Source of the DNA: an uncultured Sphingomonadales bacterium
Lineage (GTDB): Bacteria > Pseudomonadota > Alphaproteobacteria > Sphingomonadales > Sphingomonadaceae
Assembly (NCBI GenBank): GCA_937898525.1
Contig: CALCBC010000125.1
Location: forward strand, 1-41,435
Direction: 5' to 3'
DNA length: 41,435 nucleotides
A program made the position numbers and the translations under genes. Below the pieces are notes generated by a model. It made no database searches and was not told where the DNA came from. It saw nothing but the letters and a program-made list of their open reading frames with translations. Below, piece by piece: positions 6,904 to 14,593 of the stretch. Positions within the stretch are counted from its first letter, which is position 1. The number at the start of each line of letters is the position of its first letter.

Positions 6904-8022
6904 ATGATCCACCCCCGTTTCGTCCTTCGCCTGTCCACGGCGCTCGCCGCGGCCGCATGCGTTGCCGCGATGCCGAACGTGGCCGCGGCGCAGGCGGTAC
7001 CCGACGACCTGACGGTGATGCCGCCGGTGCCGACCGACTACCAGCCGAAGAAGACCGCCTGGGGCGACCCCGACCTGCGCGGGACCTGGCCGATCGACAA
7101 CATCGCCAGCCTGCCGATGAACCGCCCGGCCCAGTACGGCGATCGCTTCTGGCTGACCGAGGAAGAGTATGCCCAGCGGCAGGAGCAGGCCAACCGTTCC
7201 GACCAGGCTTACGAGGCCGAGGACAAGGCCGGCCGCATCGGCATGGGCCACTGGGTCGAATCCGACGCTTCGGGCCGCCGCACTTCGCTGCTGATCGATC
7301 CGCCGAACGGCCAGCTGCCGCCGCTGACGCCGCAGGCCGAGGCGCTCTATCGGGCCGGCCGTTCGAGCTGGACGCCGAACACCAAGTACAACTGGGTGAC
7401 CGACTTCGACATCTGGGATCGCTGCGTCTCGCGCGGCTTCCCGGCCTCGATGCTGCCGTTCCGCTACAACAACGGCATCCGCGTCTACCAGGCGCCGGGC
7501 TACGTGACGATCGCGCTCGAGATGCTCGGCTCGCGCGTGATCCCGATCCGCAGCGGCGACCCGCAACACTGGCCCAAGGCGGTGCAGACCTACCTCGGCA
7601 ACAGCATCGGCTGGTGGGAAGGCAACACCCTGGTGATCGAGACCACCAACCTCAAGACCGGCGACAGCGCGACGCAGGATTCGTTCGCGCGCAACGGTTC
7701 GCCGCTCAACATGGCGACGATGGGGGTCCCGCCGTGGAACACCATCCCCACCAGCGAGAAGGCCAAGGTCATCGAGCGCCTGACCATGACCGGTCCCGAC
7801 ACGATCGTCTACGAGATGACCTATTCGGATCCGGAAGTGTTCACCGCGCCCTTCACCGCCCGGCTCGACTGGACTCGCAACGACGACTACGAGTTCTTCG
7901 AATACGCCTGCCACGAGGGCAACGTGCAGGTCCGCAACTACATCACCGCGTCGCGCGCGGGCACGCTCGAGGAAGCCTCGGCGGAGGACCGCGCAGCCGC
8001 TGGCGAGAGCGGCGGACGCTAA
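6904..8022 (+). CDS. Secreted protein of a conserved uncharacterised family
   Basis: A 372-residue protein with a signal peptide (FVLRLSTALAAAACVAAMPNVAAAQ, cleavage near residue 30). The body resembles an abundant family of exported proteins of unknown function in sphingomonads and acidobacteria: DLRGTWPIDNIASLP, WDRCVSRGFPASMLPF, YNNGIRVYQAPGYVTIALEM, GWWEGNTLVIETTNL, and FEYACHEGNVQVRNY near the end. No catalytic motif is evident to me. The start at 6904 is chosen for its AGGAG Shine-Dalgarno and the signal peptide; the frame stays open upstream but that part looks non-coding. It is monocistronic and closed by a strong terminator. Function unknown. Confidence 0.85.
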   Translation: MIHPRFVLRLSTALAAAACVAAMPNVAAAQAVPDDLTVMPPVPTDYQPKKTAWGDPDLRGTWPIDNIASLPMNRPAQYGDRFWLTEEEYAQRQEQANRSDQAYEAEDKAGRIGMGHWVESDASGRRTSLLIDPPNGQLPPLTPQAEALYRAGRSSWTPNTKYNWVTDFDIWDRCVSRGFPASMLPFRYNNGIRVYQAPGYVTIALEMLGSRVIPIRSGDPQHWPKAVQTYLGNSIGWWEGNTLVIETTNLKTGDSATQDSFARNGSPLNMATMGVPPWNTIPTSEKAKVIERLTMTGPDTIVYEMTYSDPEVFTAPFTARLDWTRNDDYEFFEYACHEGNVQVRNYITASRAGTLEEASAEDRAAAGESGGR

Positions 8023-8045
8023 CCGGCGCTTTCGGAACGAGGAAG

Positions 8046-8076
8046 ACGGCCGGCGGGAAACCGCCGGCCGTTCTTG
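8046..8076. terminator. Strong intrinsic terminator between convergent genes
   Basis: A perfect 11-bp stem (ACGGCCGGCGG / CCGCCGGCCGT) capped by a GAAA tetraloop is followed on the plus strand by TTCTTGT. It sits 23 bp past the stop of the secreted-protein gene and 33 bp before the end of the convergent C13 peptidase gene. Confidence 0.85.
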
Positions 8077-8108
8077 TATTCGCCGCCGGCCCGGAACCCT
8101 GCCCGGAC

Positions 8109-9116
8109 TCAGCGTCCTGCCACCCCGAGCGTCCCCACCGCCGGAGCGCCGACCGGCGAGGTCGCGCTGCGCGGCATGCGCGCCTCGAGGGAGGGAAGCC
8201 AGGAATCGACCGCGTCGCCGAACACGACCTGCGGCTGCGAAGGCTCGAGCCCGCTGCCGCTTTCCCATCCGGCGATCATCGTCCGCGCCTCTTCCGCGGC
8301 ATTTGCCAGCGGCTGCGGCTTGCGCAACGCGTTGTTGACCAGCGCATCGCCGAAATAGGTCCAGTCGTTCTCGGCGCGGCAGCCGAACGATGTCCGGTCG
8401 GCTGAAGCCGCGGTCACGATCACCGTGTCGGGACTGGACAGGAACGGCACGAAGACACCCGAATGGCAGGCGCTGAGCAGCAGGATCCGCCGCCGGATGC
8501 CCAGCTCGCCGAGCAGCAGTCCGAGCCGCGACGGCGCGAGGATGCCGAAGCCGCTGTCGCCGTCGTGATAGGCGAGCCCCGCCGGCGCGCCATGGCTCGT
8601 CGAGTAGAGCACCAGCACGTCTTCGGCCGGGTCCATCAGTTCGGCGATCCGCGCCAGCGCGAGGGTCAGCGAGGTCAGCGAACCCTTCGGCAGGCCGGCG
8701 CTTCGCCCGTCGGGTCCGGCCAGCGTGATCGTACGCCCCTCGGCGTCGTAGCGGCGGGCGAGAACCCTTCCCGCCTCGCGCGCCTCGCGACCGAACACGG
8801 GGTCGCTGTCGAGCGCGACCGCGACGACGTAGGCGTCGATCGTGCCGCGCCGCTGCGGCTGCAGAGCGTCGAGCGCCGCGTGCAGCCGGCGCTGCTCCGC
8901 CAGCATCTCGCGTGCCGAGCGCCCTCGCTGGAGCTCGGGCCCGAGATTGAGGCTGGCCTGGACCTGAACCTCGTTCCGGCCGGTGCCGAGGTTCGGCCAC
9001 GGAGCAACGTGAGGCTGCGGATTGACCGGTTCGGCGACCTGCTGTGCGGGTGCCGGCACGGCGAGGGCCGCCGCGACCAACAGCCCCCCCAGCCAGGCGC
9101 TCGCCCTTCCCCTCAT
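8109..9116 (-). CDS. Secreted C13-family (legumain-like) cysteine peptidase
   Basis: A 335-residue protein with a signal peptide (WLGGLLVAAALAVPAPAQ). The C13/caspase-like catalytic core is clear: the His in LVLYSTSHGAP (His175) and the Cys in ILLLSACHSG (Cys217), each after a hydrophobic strand, then VIVTAASADRTSFGC and WTYFGDAL. Family C13 includes legumain and GPI-transamidase subunits, but many bacterial secreted members have no known substrate. The region between signal peptide and domain (about 26-85) is Pro/Gln-rich with a short helical stretch. It is monocistronic, 45 bp downstream of the saccharopine-dehydrogenase-like gene, and not obviously coupled to it. Family assignment is good; function is unknown. 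Confidence 0.85.
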   Translation of the reverse strand: MRGRASAWLGGLLVAAALAVPAPAQQVAEPVNPQPHVAPWPNLGTGRNEVQVQASLNLGPELQRGRSAREMLAEQRRLHAALDALQPQRRGTIDAYVVAVALDSDPVFGREAREAGRVLARRYDAEGRTITLAGPDGRSAGLPKGSLTSLTLALARIAELMDPAEDVLVLYSTSHGAPAGLAYHDGDSGFGILAPSRLGLLLGELGIRRRILLLSACHSGVFVPFLSSPDTVIVTAASADRTSFGCRAENDWTYFGDALVNNALRKPQPLANAAEEARTMIAGWESGSGLEPSQPQVVFGDAVDSWLPSLEARMPRSATSPVGAPAVGTLGVAGR

Positions 9117-9161
9117 GGGCGCAAGGCTGCGGCGCCGCGCCCCGTCGAGTCAAGCGCCGCG

Positions 9162-10262
9162 TCAGCCCTCGACCAGCGAGACGTCGTAAGGCTCGAGCGC
9201 GGCGAGAAACTCTTCGAGCGTGATCAGGTCGAGGCACGGGCGCGCACCGGGCCCGAGCGCCTCGCCGCCCGCCAGCCGCCGCGCGATCAGGATCGCCGGC
9301 ATGCAGGGGATGTTCGGGCCATCGCCGGCGCGGGCGATCATCCAGCGGCGACGGACGAGCGGCCGGCCATCGCGGTCGGTACCGGAGATGAAGATATGGA
9401 AGCCGCTGAGGCTGCTGCCCCAAGGGTCGGACAGGTAGGATGCCCTGAGCAGGAAGCCGGCCCACTTCTCGAGACGCGGCAGCAGACGCCAGCGGACGAG
9501 CCAGCTGAGCAGCCAGGTCGCCCAGTGGACCGGGGCGATCTCGTGTCCCGCGCCGAACCGTATCGACCGCAGCGTCGGGTAACGGGCCGGGAACAGCTCG
9601 AGATCCGGAATGTCGCAGTTGCCGAACCAGCGGCGGCCGAGCTCGGGATAGGTTTCGCAGTGCAGGTCCTGCCAGCCGAACACGCGCGTCGGGCGACCCT
9701 CGCGCAGCGCCGTGAACGGCCGGCCGACGTAGGACAGGACCGCGCGGGCGGTGCCGATCCCGCGGTTGGTCTCCTGTGCCGAGGCGATGCCGTAGTCGAC
9801 CGCCTCGAGCGCCACGAACTCGGAATGCGCAGCGTCGAGGAAGGCCGCAGTCAGGCACGGGACCGAACTGGCGCCGGCGATGACCGCAACGTTTGCCGCG
9901 CGCGCTGCTTGATCGAGCGTGCCGATCCGGGCGACGAACGCGCGCGCGTCGGCGAGGTCGCAATAGTGCGCACCGCAGGCGATCGCGGCTTCGGGGACGC
10001 GGTAATCCTGCCACTGGAACGGGCCGACGGTGTGGATCACCAGACCGGGCCGGCACGCCGCGATGGCCGCCGCCGGATCGGCGATGTCGACGACCGCCGC
10101 CTCCGCCGGATGGTGCGCGCCGAGCGCTTCGGCAAAGGCTTTTGCCCGGGCAGGATTGCGGCCGGCGACGACCAGCTGGATGCGCGGGTCGCCGGCGAGC
10201 GCCCGGCAGACGTAGCCGCCGAAATTGCCGTAGCCGCCGAGTACCAGCACGCGCAGGGTCAT
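9162..10262 (-). CDS. Saccharopine dehydrogenase-like NAD(P)-binding protein
   Basis: A 366-residue protein whose N-terminus has a Rossmann fold: VLVLGGYGNFGGYVCRAL, then VVAGRNPARAKAFAEAL, and VIHTVGPFQWQDYRVPEAA followed by GAHYCDLADARAF. These mark the saccharopine-dehydrogenase-like NAD(P)-binding family, of which many bacterial members have no known substrate. The C-terminal half contains a hydrophobic segment (HWATWLLSWLVRWRLLP) and GFHIFISGTDRDGRPL. The ATG at 10262 overlaps the stop of the DUF2269 gene by 4 bp (ATGA), placing it last in the sdhC-led chain. True lysine-pathway saccharopine dehydrogenase is unlikely. Confidence 0.8.
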   Translation of the reverse strand: MTLRVLVLGGYGNFGGYVCRALAGDPRIQLVVAGRNPARAKAFAEALGAHHPAEAAVVDIADPAAAIAACRPGLVIHTVGPFQWQDYRVPEAAIACGAHYCDLADARAFVARIGTLDQAARAANVAVIAGASSVPCLTAAFLDAAHSEFVALEAVDYGIASAQETNRGIGTARAVLSYVGRPFTALREGRPTRVFGWQDLHCETYPELGRRWFGNCDIPDLELFPARYPTLRSIRFGAGHEIAPVHWATWLLSWLVRWRLLPRLEKWAGFLLRASYLSDPWGSSLSGFHIFISGTDRDGRPLVRRRWMIARAGDGPNIPCMPAILIARRLAGGEALGPGARPCLDLITLEEFLAALEPYDVSLVEG

Positions 10263-10726
10263 GCGGGTTTCGCCACCATCAGCCAGAACACCGCGACGAG
10301 TCCGACGAAGGCCGGCCAGCCGAGCGCGAACCACCAGCGGAAACGGCGCTGCAGCAGGGCCTCGTCGATCGGCTCGCCCGCAAGCTTCGCGCGCAGCATG
10401 TCGCGCATGCGCAGTTGCAGCCACACCACCGGCAGCCAGCAGGCGAGCGCGAGCAGGTAGAGCGCATAGGTCGCCACCAGCCAGAGTGCCCACGGGTCCC
10501 ATCCGGCCAGCAGAATCAGCCCGAGGCCGGACAGCGGCTGGACCACGCCCGCACTAAGCGTGAACAGCATGTCGGCGATCGCCGTGGTCCGGGCGGCAAA
10601 GTACGCGGCGGCGACATCGCCCGAGCGCAGGCCCACCAGGAAGAAGAACGCGATCCCGATCCCGGTGCCGAACAGAATCGTGGCCGAGACGACGTGAACG
10701 GTCTTGAGAATCAGGTAGGCGTCCAA
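10259..10726 (-). CDS. DUF2269-family integral membrane protein
   Basis: About 155 residues with four membrane spans (LKTVHVVSATILFGTGIGIAF, ADMLFTLSAGVVQPLSGLGL, WLVATYALYLLALACWLPVV and WFALGWPAFVGLVAVFWLMV). The opening LxxYLILKTVHVVSATILFG is typical of DUF2269. No ATG lies near this conserved start; the TTG at 10726, five bases after the stop of the DCC gene, is the best candidate. The spans carry conserved-looking histidine and tryptophan residues but the function is unknown. It sits between the DCC and saccharopine-dehydrogenase-like genes and is coupled to the latter. Confidence 0.75.
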   Translation of the reverse strand: MDAYLILKTVHVVSATILFGTGIGIAFFFLVGLRSGDVAAAYFAARTTAIADMLFTLSAGVVQPLSGLGLILLAGWDPWALWLVATYALYLLALACWLPVVWLQLRMRDMLRAKLAGEPIDEALLQRRFRWWFALGWPAFVGLVAVFWLMVAKPA

Positions 10727-10731
10727 GGCCG

Positions 10732-11190
10732 TCAGGCCGTCTCGGCGGCGGCGAGCTGCGCGCGCAGCCCGGCATCGTCGGTCACCAGGCGGGCGCGCTG
10801 GTCGGGGGACAGCAGCGCGCACTGCTCGCTCGTGCCGAACAGCCGGTAGCGGTTCTTCGCCACCCAGTCGTAGACCCGGTCGCGTAGCGCGCGCGGGACA
10901 ATCGCGAACACCTTGCCGAGCCGGAACCAGCCGCCAAGGATGTCGGCGAGGCGGAAGTAGCCGGTGGCCCTGGTGAAGGTGCCTTCGCCGGTGATCAGCA
11001 GGTAGCTCGCGTCGATCGGCAGGTGGAAATGCGCATAGATCGCCTGCCCGAGCGGCGACTGCGCGGAGAGGAAGCGAACCTTCCCCTGCGGGTCGTGGCG
11101 CATGATGAACGCGGCGCCGGTCGAGCAGAGCACGCAGTGGCCGTCGAACACGAAGATCGGGTGCGGACTGACAAGGTCAGTCCGCGGCAT
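10732..11190 (-). CDS. DCC-family (DUF393) thiol-disulfide oxidoreductase-like protein
   Basis: A 152-residue protein with the family signature near its N-terminus: IFVFDGHCVLCSTG, where Cys19 and Cys22 form a CxxC motif. VRFLSAQSPLGQAI and RATGYFRLADILGGWFRLGK follow, then RDRVYDWVAKNRYRLFG, all as in DUF393/DCC proteins. The family is predicted to be thioredoxin-like; its substrates are mostly unknown. The ATG at 11190 shares one base with the sdhA stop (TGATG), a termination-reinitiation arrangement. This is the position where sdhB often stands. Being made with sdhA suggests, but does not prove, a link to succinate dehydrogenase assembly or redox maintenance. Confidence 0.82.
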   Translation of the reverse strand: MPRTDLVSPHPIFVFDGHCVLCSTGAAFIMRHDPQGKVRFLSAQSPLGQAIYAHFHLPIDASYLLITGEGTFTRATGYFRLADILGGWFRLGKVFAIVPRALRDRVYDWVAKNRYRLFGTSEQCALLSPDQRARLVTDDAGLRAQLAAAETA

Positions 11191-13004
11191 CAATAGACCC
11201 GCTTCTTCGGCTTGATGTATTCGATGTCACCGGTGAGCGTGTAGTCGTGCACCGGGCGGTAATCGATCCGCACCGAGCCGCCCTGACCGCCCCAGCCGTC
11301 GAACCAGGCGACCGTGTGCTTCATCCAGTTCTTGTCGTCGCGCTCGGGGTAGTCCTCGTGCGCGTGGGCGCCGCGCGATTCCTTGCGGTTGCGCGCGCCC
11401 TGGATCGTCACCGTTGCCTGCGCGATCAGGTTATCGAGCTCGAGCGTCTCGACGAGGTCGCTGTTCCAGATCAGCGAACGGTCGGTGACCGAAATGTCCT
11501 GCATCCGCTGGTAGATCGCGGCGAGCTTGTCGATGCCTTCCGCCAGCACCTTGTCGGTACGGAACACCGCGCAGTGCGCCTGCATCGTGCGCTGCATCTC
11601 GGTGCGGATCGCCGCGGTCGGCGAGCCGCCCCTGGCATGGCGGAAGTGGTCGAGCCGGGTCAGCGCGAAGTCGGCGCTGTCCTTCGGCAGCTCGTCCTGC
11701 TTGGCACCGGGCTTGAGCAGCTCGCGCAGGCGGTGGCCGGCCGCGCGGCCGAACACGACGAGATCGATCAGCGAGTTCGAGCCGAGGCGGTTGGCGCCGT
11801 GCACCGAAACGCAGGCCGCTTCGCCGACCGCGAACAGGCCGGGGACGACGGTCTCGGGATCCCCATCGGGACCGATTGTCATCACCTCGCCGCGGAAGTT
11901 GGTCGGGATGCCGCCCATGTTGTAGTGCACGGTCGGCGTCACCGGCAGCGGCTGGCGCGTCAGGTCGACGCCGGCGAAGATCTTGCCGCTCTCGGTGATT
12001 CCCGGCAGCCGTTCGGCGAGCACCTTCGGATCGAGGTGGTCGAGGTGCAGGTGGATGTAGTCACCGTGCTCGCCGAGGCCGCGGCCTTCGCGCATCTCGA
12101 TCGCCATCGAGCGGCTGACCACGTCGCGACTCGCGAGGTCCTTGGCGCTGGGCGCGTAGCGCTCCATGAAGCGCTCGCCCTCGGAGTTGGTCAGGTAACC
12201 GCCCTCGCCCCGCGCGCCCTCGGTGATCAGCACGCCTGCGCCGTAGATTCCGGTCGGGTGGAACTGGACAAACTCCATGTCCTGCAACGGCAGGCCTGCG
12301 CGCAGGACCATGCCGCCGCCGTCGCCGGTGCAGGTGTGGGCGCCGGTCGCGGTGTAGTAGGCACGGCCGTAGCCGCCGGTCGCCAGCACAACGGCCTGGG
12401 CGCGGAAGCGGTGGATCGAACCGTCGTCGAGGCACAGCGCGATCACGCCGACGCAGCGCCCGTCCTTCATGATCAGGTCGATCGCGAAGTACTCGATGAA
12501 GAAGTCGGCGTCGTACTTCAGACTCTGCTGGTAGAGCGCATGAAGCATCGCGTGGCCGGTTCGGTCGGCCGCGGCGCAGGTGCGCTGCGCCGGCGGGCCT
12601 TCGCCCATGTTCTGCATCATGCCGCCGAACGGCCGCTGGTAGATCGTCCCGTCCTTGTTGCGGCTGAACGGCACACCGGCGTGCTCGAGCTCGTAGACCG
12701 CGTGCGGCGCCTCGCGCACCATGTACTCGATCGCGTCCTGGTCGCCCAGCCAGTCCGATCCCTTGACGGTGTCGAACATGTGCCAGGTCCAGTGATCGGG
12801 CGAATTGTTGCCGAGCGAGGCGGCAATGCCGCCCTGCGCGGCCACAGTATGGCTGCGGGTGGGGAACACCTTGGTCACGCAGGCGGTCTTGAGCCCGGCT
12901 TCGGCGGCGCCCATCGTCGCGCGCAGGCCCGAGCCGCCCGCGCCGACAACCACCACGTCGTAGGTGTGGTCGATGATCTTGTAGGCAGGACCGGCGGTGG
13001 CCAT
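11190..13004 (-). CDS. sdhA: Succinate dehydrogenase flavoprotein subunit
   Basis: A 604-residue SdhA of normal length. The FAD-binding DVVVVGAGGSGLRAT is followed by PTRSHTVAAQGGIAASL, where the His (His52) is the covalent FAD attachment residue. Active-site regions include EFVQFHPTGIYGAGVLITEG, GEGGYLTNSEGERFMERYAP and the C-terminal RKESRGAHAHEDYPERDD. The enzyme oxidises succinate to fumarate in the TCA cycle and respiratory complex II. The start ATG (13004) shares a base with the sdhD stop (TGATG). An in-frame GTG one codon upstream is less likely. The iron-sulfur subunit gene sdhB does not follow. Confidence 0.97.
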   Translation of the reverse strand: MATAGPAYKIIDHTYDVVVVGAGGSGLRATMGAAEAGLKTACVTKVFPTRSHTVAAQGGIAASLGNNSPDHWTWHMFDTVKGSDWLGDQDAIEYMVREAPHAVYELEHAGVPFSRNKDGTIYQRPFGGMMQNMGEGPPAQRTCAAADRTGHAMLHALYQQSLKYDADFFIEYFAIDLIMKDGRCVGVIALCLDDGSIHRFRAQAVVLATGGYGRAYYTATGAHTCTGDGGGMVLRAGLPLQDMEFVQFHPTGIYGAGVLITEGARGEGGYLTNSEGERFMERYAPSAKDLASRDVVSRSMAIEMREGRGLGEHGDYIHLHLDHLDPKVLAERLPGITESGKIFAGVDLTRQPLPVTPTVHYNMGGIPTNFRGEVMTIGPDGDPETVVPGLFAVGEAACVSVHGANRLGSNSLIDLVVFGRAAGHRLRELLKPGAKQDELPKDSADFALTRLDHFRHARGGSPTAAIRTEMQRTMQAHCAVFRTDKVLAEGIDKLAAIYQRMQDISVTDRSLIWNSDLVETLELDNLIAQATVTIQGARNRKESRGAHAHEDYPERDDKNWMKHTVAWFDGWGGQGGSVRIDYRPVHDYTLTGDIEYIKPKKRVY

Positions 13005-13384
13005 CACGCGCCCCCGACGACGAGGCGGAACACGCAGAGCAGACCGAAACCGGCGCCGGCGAAGGCGGCGAGGTTGAGCAGCACGGTCAGCGCGAAACGG
13101 TTGGCACCGTGGACGTAGTCCTCGATCATGACCTGCAGCCCGAGCCGTGCATGCCAGAAAACCGACACGATCAGCAGCCCGATCGCCAGCGCCGGCAGCG
13201 GCTCGCCGATCCAGGCTCGCACGTTCGTGTAGGACAGGTCGGGCAGGAGCAGCAGCGAGAACGCCAGGAAGCCCGCCGTGACCAGGTTGCCCGCCGCAGT
13301 GAAGCGTTGCAGCAGCCAGTGATGCGACCCGTGATGCGCCGATCCGAGGCCGCGCACGCGCCCGAGAGCGGTTCCTTCGCCCAT
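13004..13384 (-). CDS. sdhD: Succinate dehydrogenase membrane anchor subunit
   Basis: A 126-residue membrane protein with three spans (NLVTAGFLAFSLLLLPDL, LPALAIGLLIVSVFWHARLG, LTVLLNLAAFAGAGFGLLCVF). The N-terminal GxGSAHHGSHHWLLQRFTA and the segment HARLGLQVMIEDYVH are typical of alphaproteobacterial SdhD; the latter contributes haem b or quinone-site residues. The start follows the sdhC stop by 8 bp, and the stop overlaps the sdhA start by one base. It anchors SdhA/SdhB to the inner membrane and takes part in ubiquinone reduction. Confidence 0.93.
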   Translation of the reverse strand: MGEGTALGRVRGLGSAHHGSHHWLLQRFTAAGNLVTAGFLAFSLLLLPDLSYTNVRAWIGEPLPALAIGLLIVSVFWHARLGLQVMIEDYVHGANRFALTVLLNLAAFAGAGFGLLCVFRLVVGGA

Positions 13385-13392
13385 GTCCGTTC

Positions 13393-13773
13393 CTAAAGCC
13401 ACAAGAGCGCGGCCCAGAAGGCCGCGGTGAGTACGATTGCGCCGACGACGGAAACTACCGACCAGCGGTTGTTCGAGTCGACCTCGTAGCCCGCGCCGAT
13501 GTCGAGCACGAAGTGTCGCACGCCCGAGCACAGGTGATTGAAGAAGGCCCAGCTGAGCCCGACCAGCACGACAAGGCCATACCAGCTCGAGGCGTGTTCG
13601 GCGAACCTGTCGTAGGCTGCGGGCCCGCCCGCCAGCGCCGCGAGCCACCACAGCAGCACCGGCAGCCCGACCAGCGCCATCCCGTCGCCGCTGACCCGGT
13701 GCAGGATCGAGACCAGCATCGCTGGTCCCCATTTCCAGATCGACAGGTGCGGCGAGAGCGGGCGTTGAGCCAT
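13393..13773 (-). CDS. sdhC: Succinate dehydrogenase cytochrome b556 subunit
   Basis: A 126-residue SdhC. The start MAQRPLSPHLSIWKWGPAM matches the family opening RPLSPHLxIY/WK, followed by VSILHRVSGDGMAL with the conserved Ser/His/Arg of the quinone site. The haem signature HxxxGxRH appears as FNHLCSGVRHFVLD (His80, His87). There are three membrane spans. I chose the ATG at 13773 over an upstream in-frame ATG because it matches the conserved N-terminus. It heads the coupled chain sdhC-sdhD-sdhA-DCC-DUF2269-saccharopine-dehydrogenase-like and is divergent from an SDR gene across 109 bp. Confidence 0.95.
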   Translation of the reverse strand: MAQRPLSPHLSIWKWGPAMLVSILHRVSGDGMALVGLPVLLWWLAALAGGPAAYDRFAEHASSWYGLVVLVGLSWAFFNHLCSGVRHFVLDIGAGYEVDSNNRWSVVSVVGAIVLTAAFWAALLWL

Positions 13774-13882
13774 CGGAAGTCCCGGATTGCGAGCGTGCGC
13801 TTCCCTTAACGATTGTTCATTGCCGCGCAAGCGCGCGGGCGGCAAGCCTTGCGCAAGCCACCCCCGCGTCTAGGGACTGCCC

Positions 13883-14593
13883 ATGCCCACGATCCTCGTC
13901 ACCGGCTCGAGCCGCGGCATCGGCAGCGCCATCGCCGAGTCGCTGCGGAATCGGGGCGTGCGCGTGATCGGCCACGCCACTTACGCGTGGGACGGCGACA
14001 CCATCGCCGCGGACCTCGCCGAGCCGACGGCTCCGCAGAAACTCTGGCACGAGGCGCTGGAACTCGCCGGAGGCCGGATCGATGCGCTGGTCAACAACGC
14101 GGGCGTATTCGCAGCGAATCCGCTCGAGTCGTCGGACATCGCCTGGCTCGATGCGTGGGAAGACACGCTGAGAATCAACCTGACGGCCGCCGCGCAGCTG
14201 AGCCGCTTCGCCGTCCGGCACTGGCTGGAGAGCGAGCGCGAAGGCCGGCTCGTACACATCGCCAGCCGCGCGGGGCATCGGGGCGATTCGCCCGATCACT
14301 GGCATTATGCGGCCTCGAAGGGTGGGATGCTGGCCCTGCACAAGACCCTTGCCAGGGCCTACGCGGCGAACGGAATCCTCAGCTTCGCGATCGCACCCGG
14401 GTTCACCGACACGGGGATGGCCGAGGACTACCTCGCCAGCCGCGGCGGGCCGGGTATCCTTGCCGACATCCCGCTCGGCCGCGTCGCCACGCCCGAGGAG
14501 ATCGCCACGATGGCCGCGTTCTGCGCGCTCGACGCGCCGCCGAGCATGACCGGAGCCGTGCTCGACGCCAATGGAGCCAGCTATGTCCGTTAG
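13883..14593 (+). CDS. Short-chain dehydrogenase/reductase
   Basis: A 236-residue classical SDR: the cofactor motif TGSSRGIG at the N-terminus, NNAG (LVNNAGVF), a catalytic Ser in HIASRAG, YxxxK as YAASKGGMLAL, and the IAPGFTDTGM segment. It should be an NAD(P)-dependent oxidoreductase; substrate unknown. FabG-type enzymes are similar, but the region after the cofactor motif is short, so a housekeeping FabG is unlikely. It heads the chain with the metallo-beta-lactamase gene, whose start lies 11 bp inside this gene's 3' end. Confidence 0.88.
   Translation: MPTILVTGSSRGIGSAIAESLRNRGVRVIGHATYAWDGDTIAADLAEPTAPQKLWHEALELAGGRIDALVNNAGVFAANPLESSDIAWLDAWEDTLRINLTAAAQLSRFAVRHWLESEREGRLVHIASRAGHRGDSPDHWHYAASKGGMLALHKTLARAYAANGILSFAIAPGFTDTGMAEDYLASRGGPGILADIPLGRVATPEEIATMAAFCALDAPPSMTGAVLDANGASYVR

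Noticed and set aside
6475..10056. A 1193-codon open frame on the minus strand
   Set aside because: It runs antisense to the cyclophilin and secreted-protein genes and out of frame with the C13 peptidase and dehydrogenase genes. Its composition (Arg/Pro/Gly-rich, no motifs) is typical of high-GC shadow frames.
11247..13118. A 623-codon plus-strand frame opposite sdhA
   Set aside because: It mirrors sdhA, which has full motifs and overlapping start-stop junctions with its neighbours; the antisense translation shows no domain.
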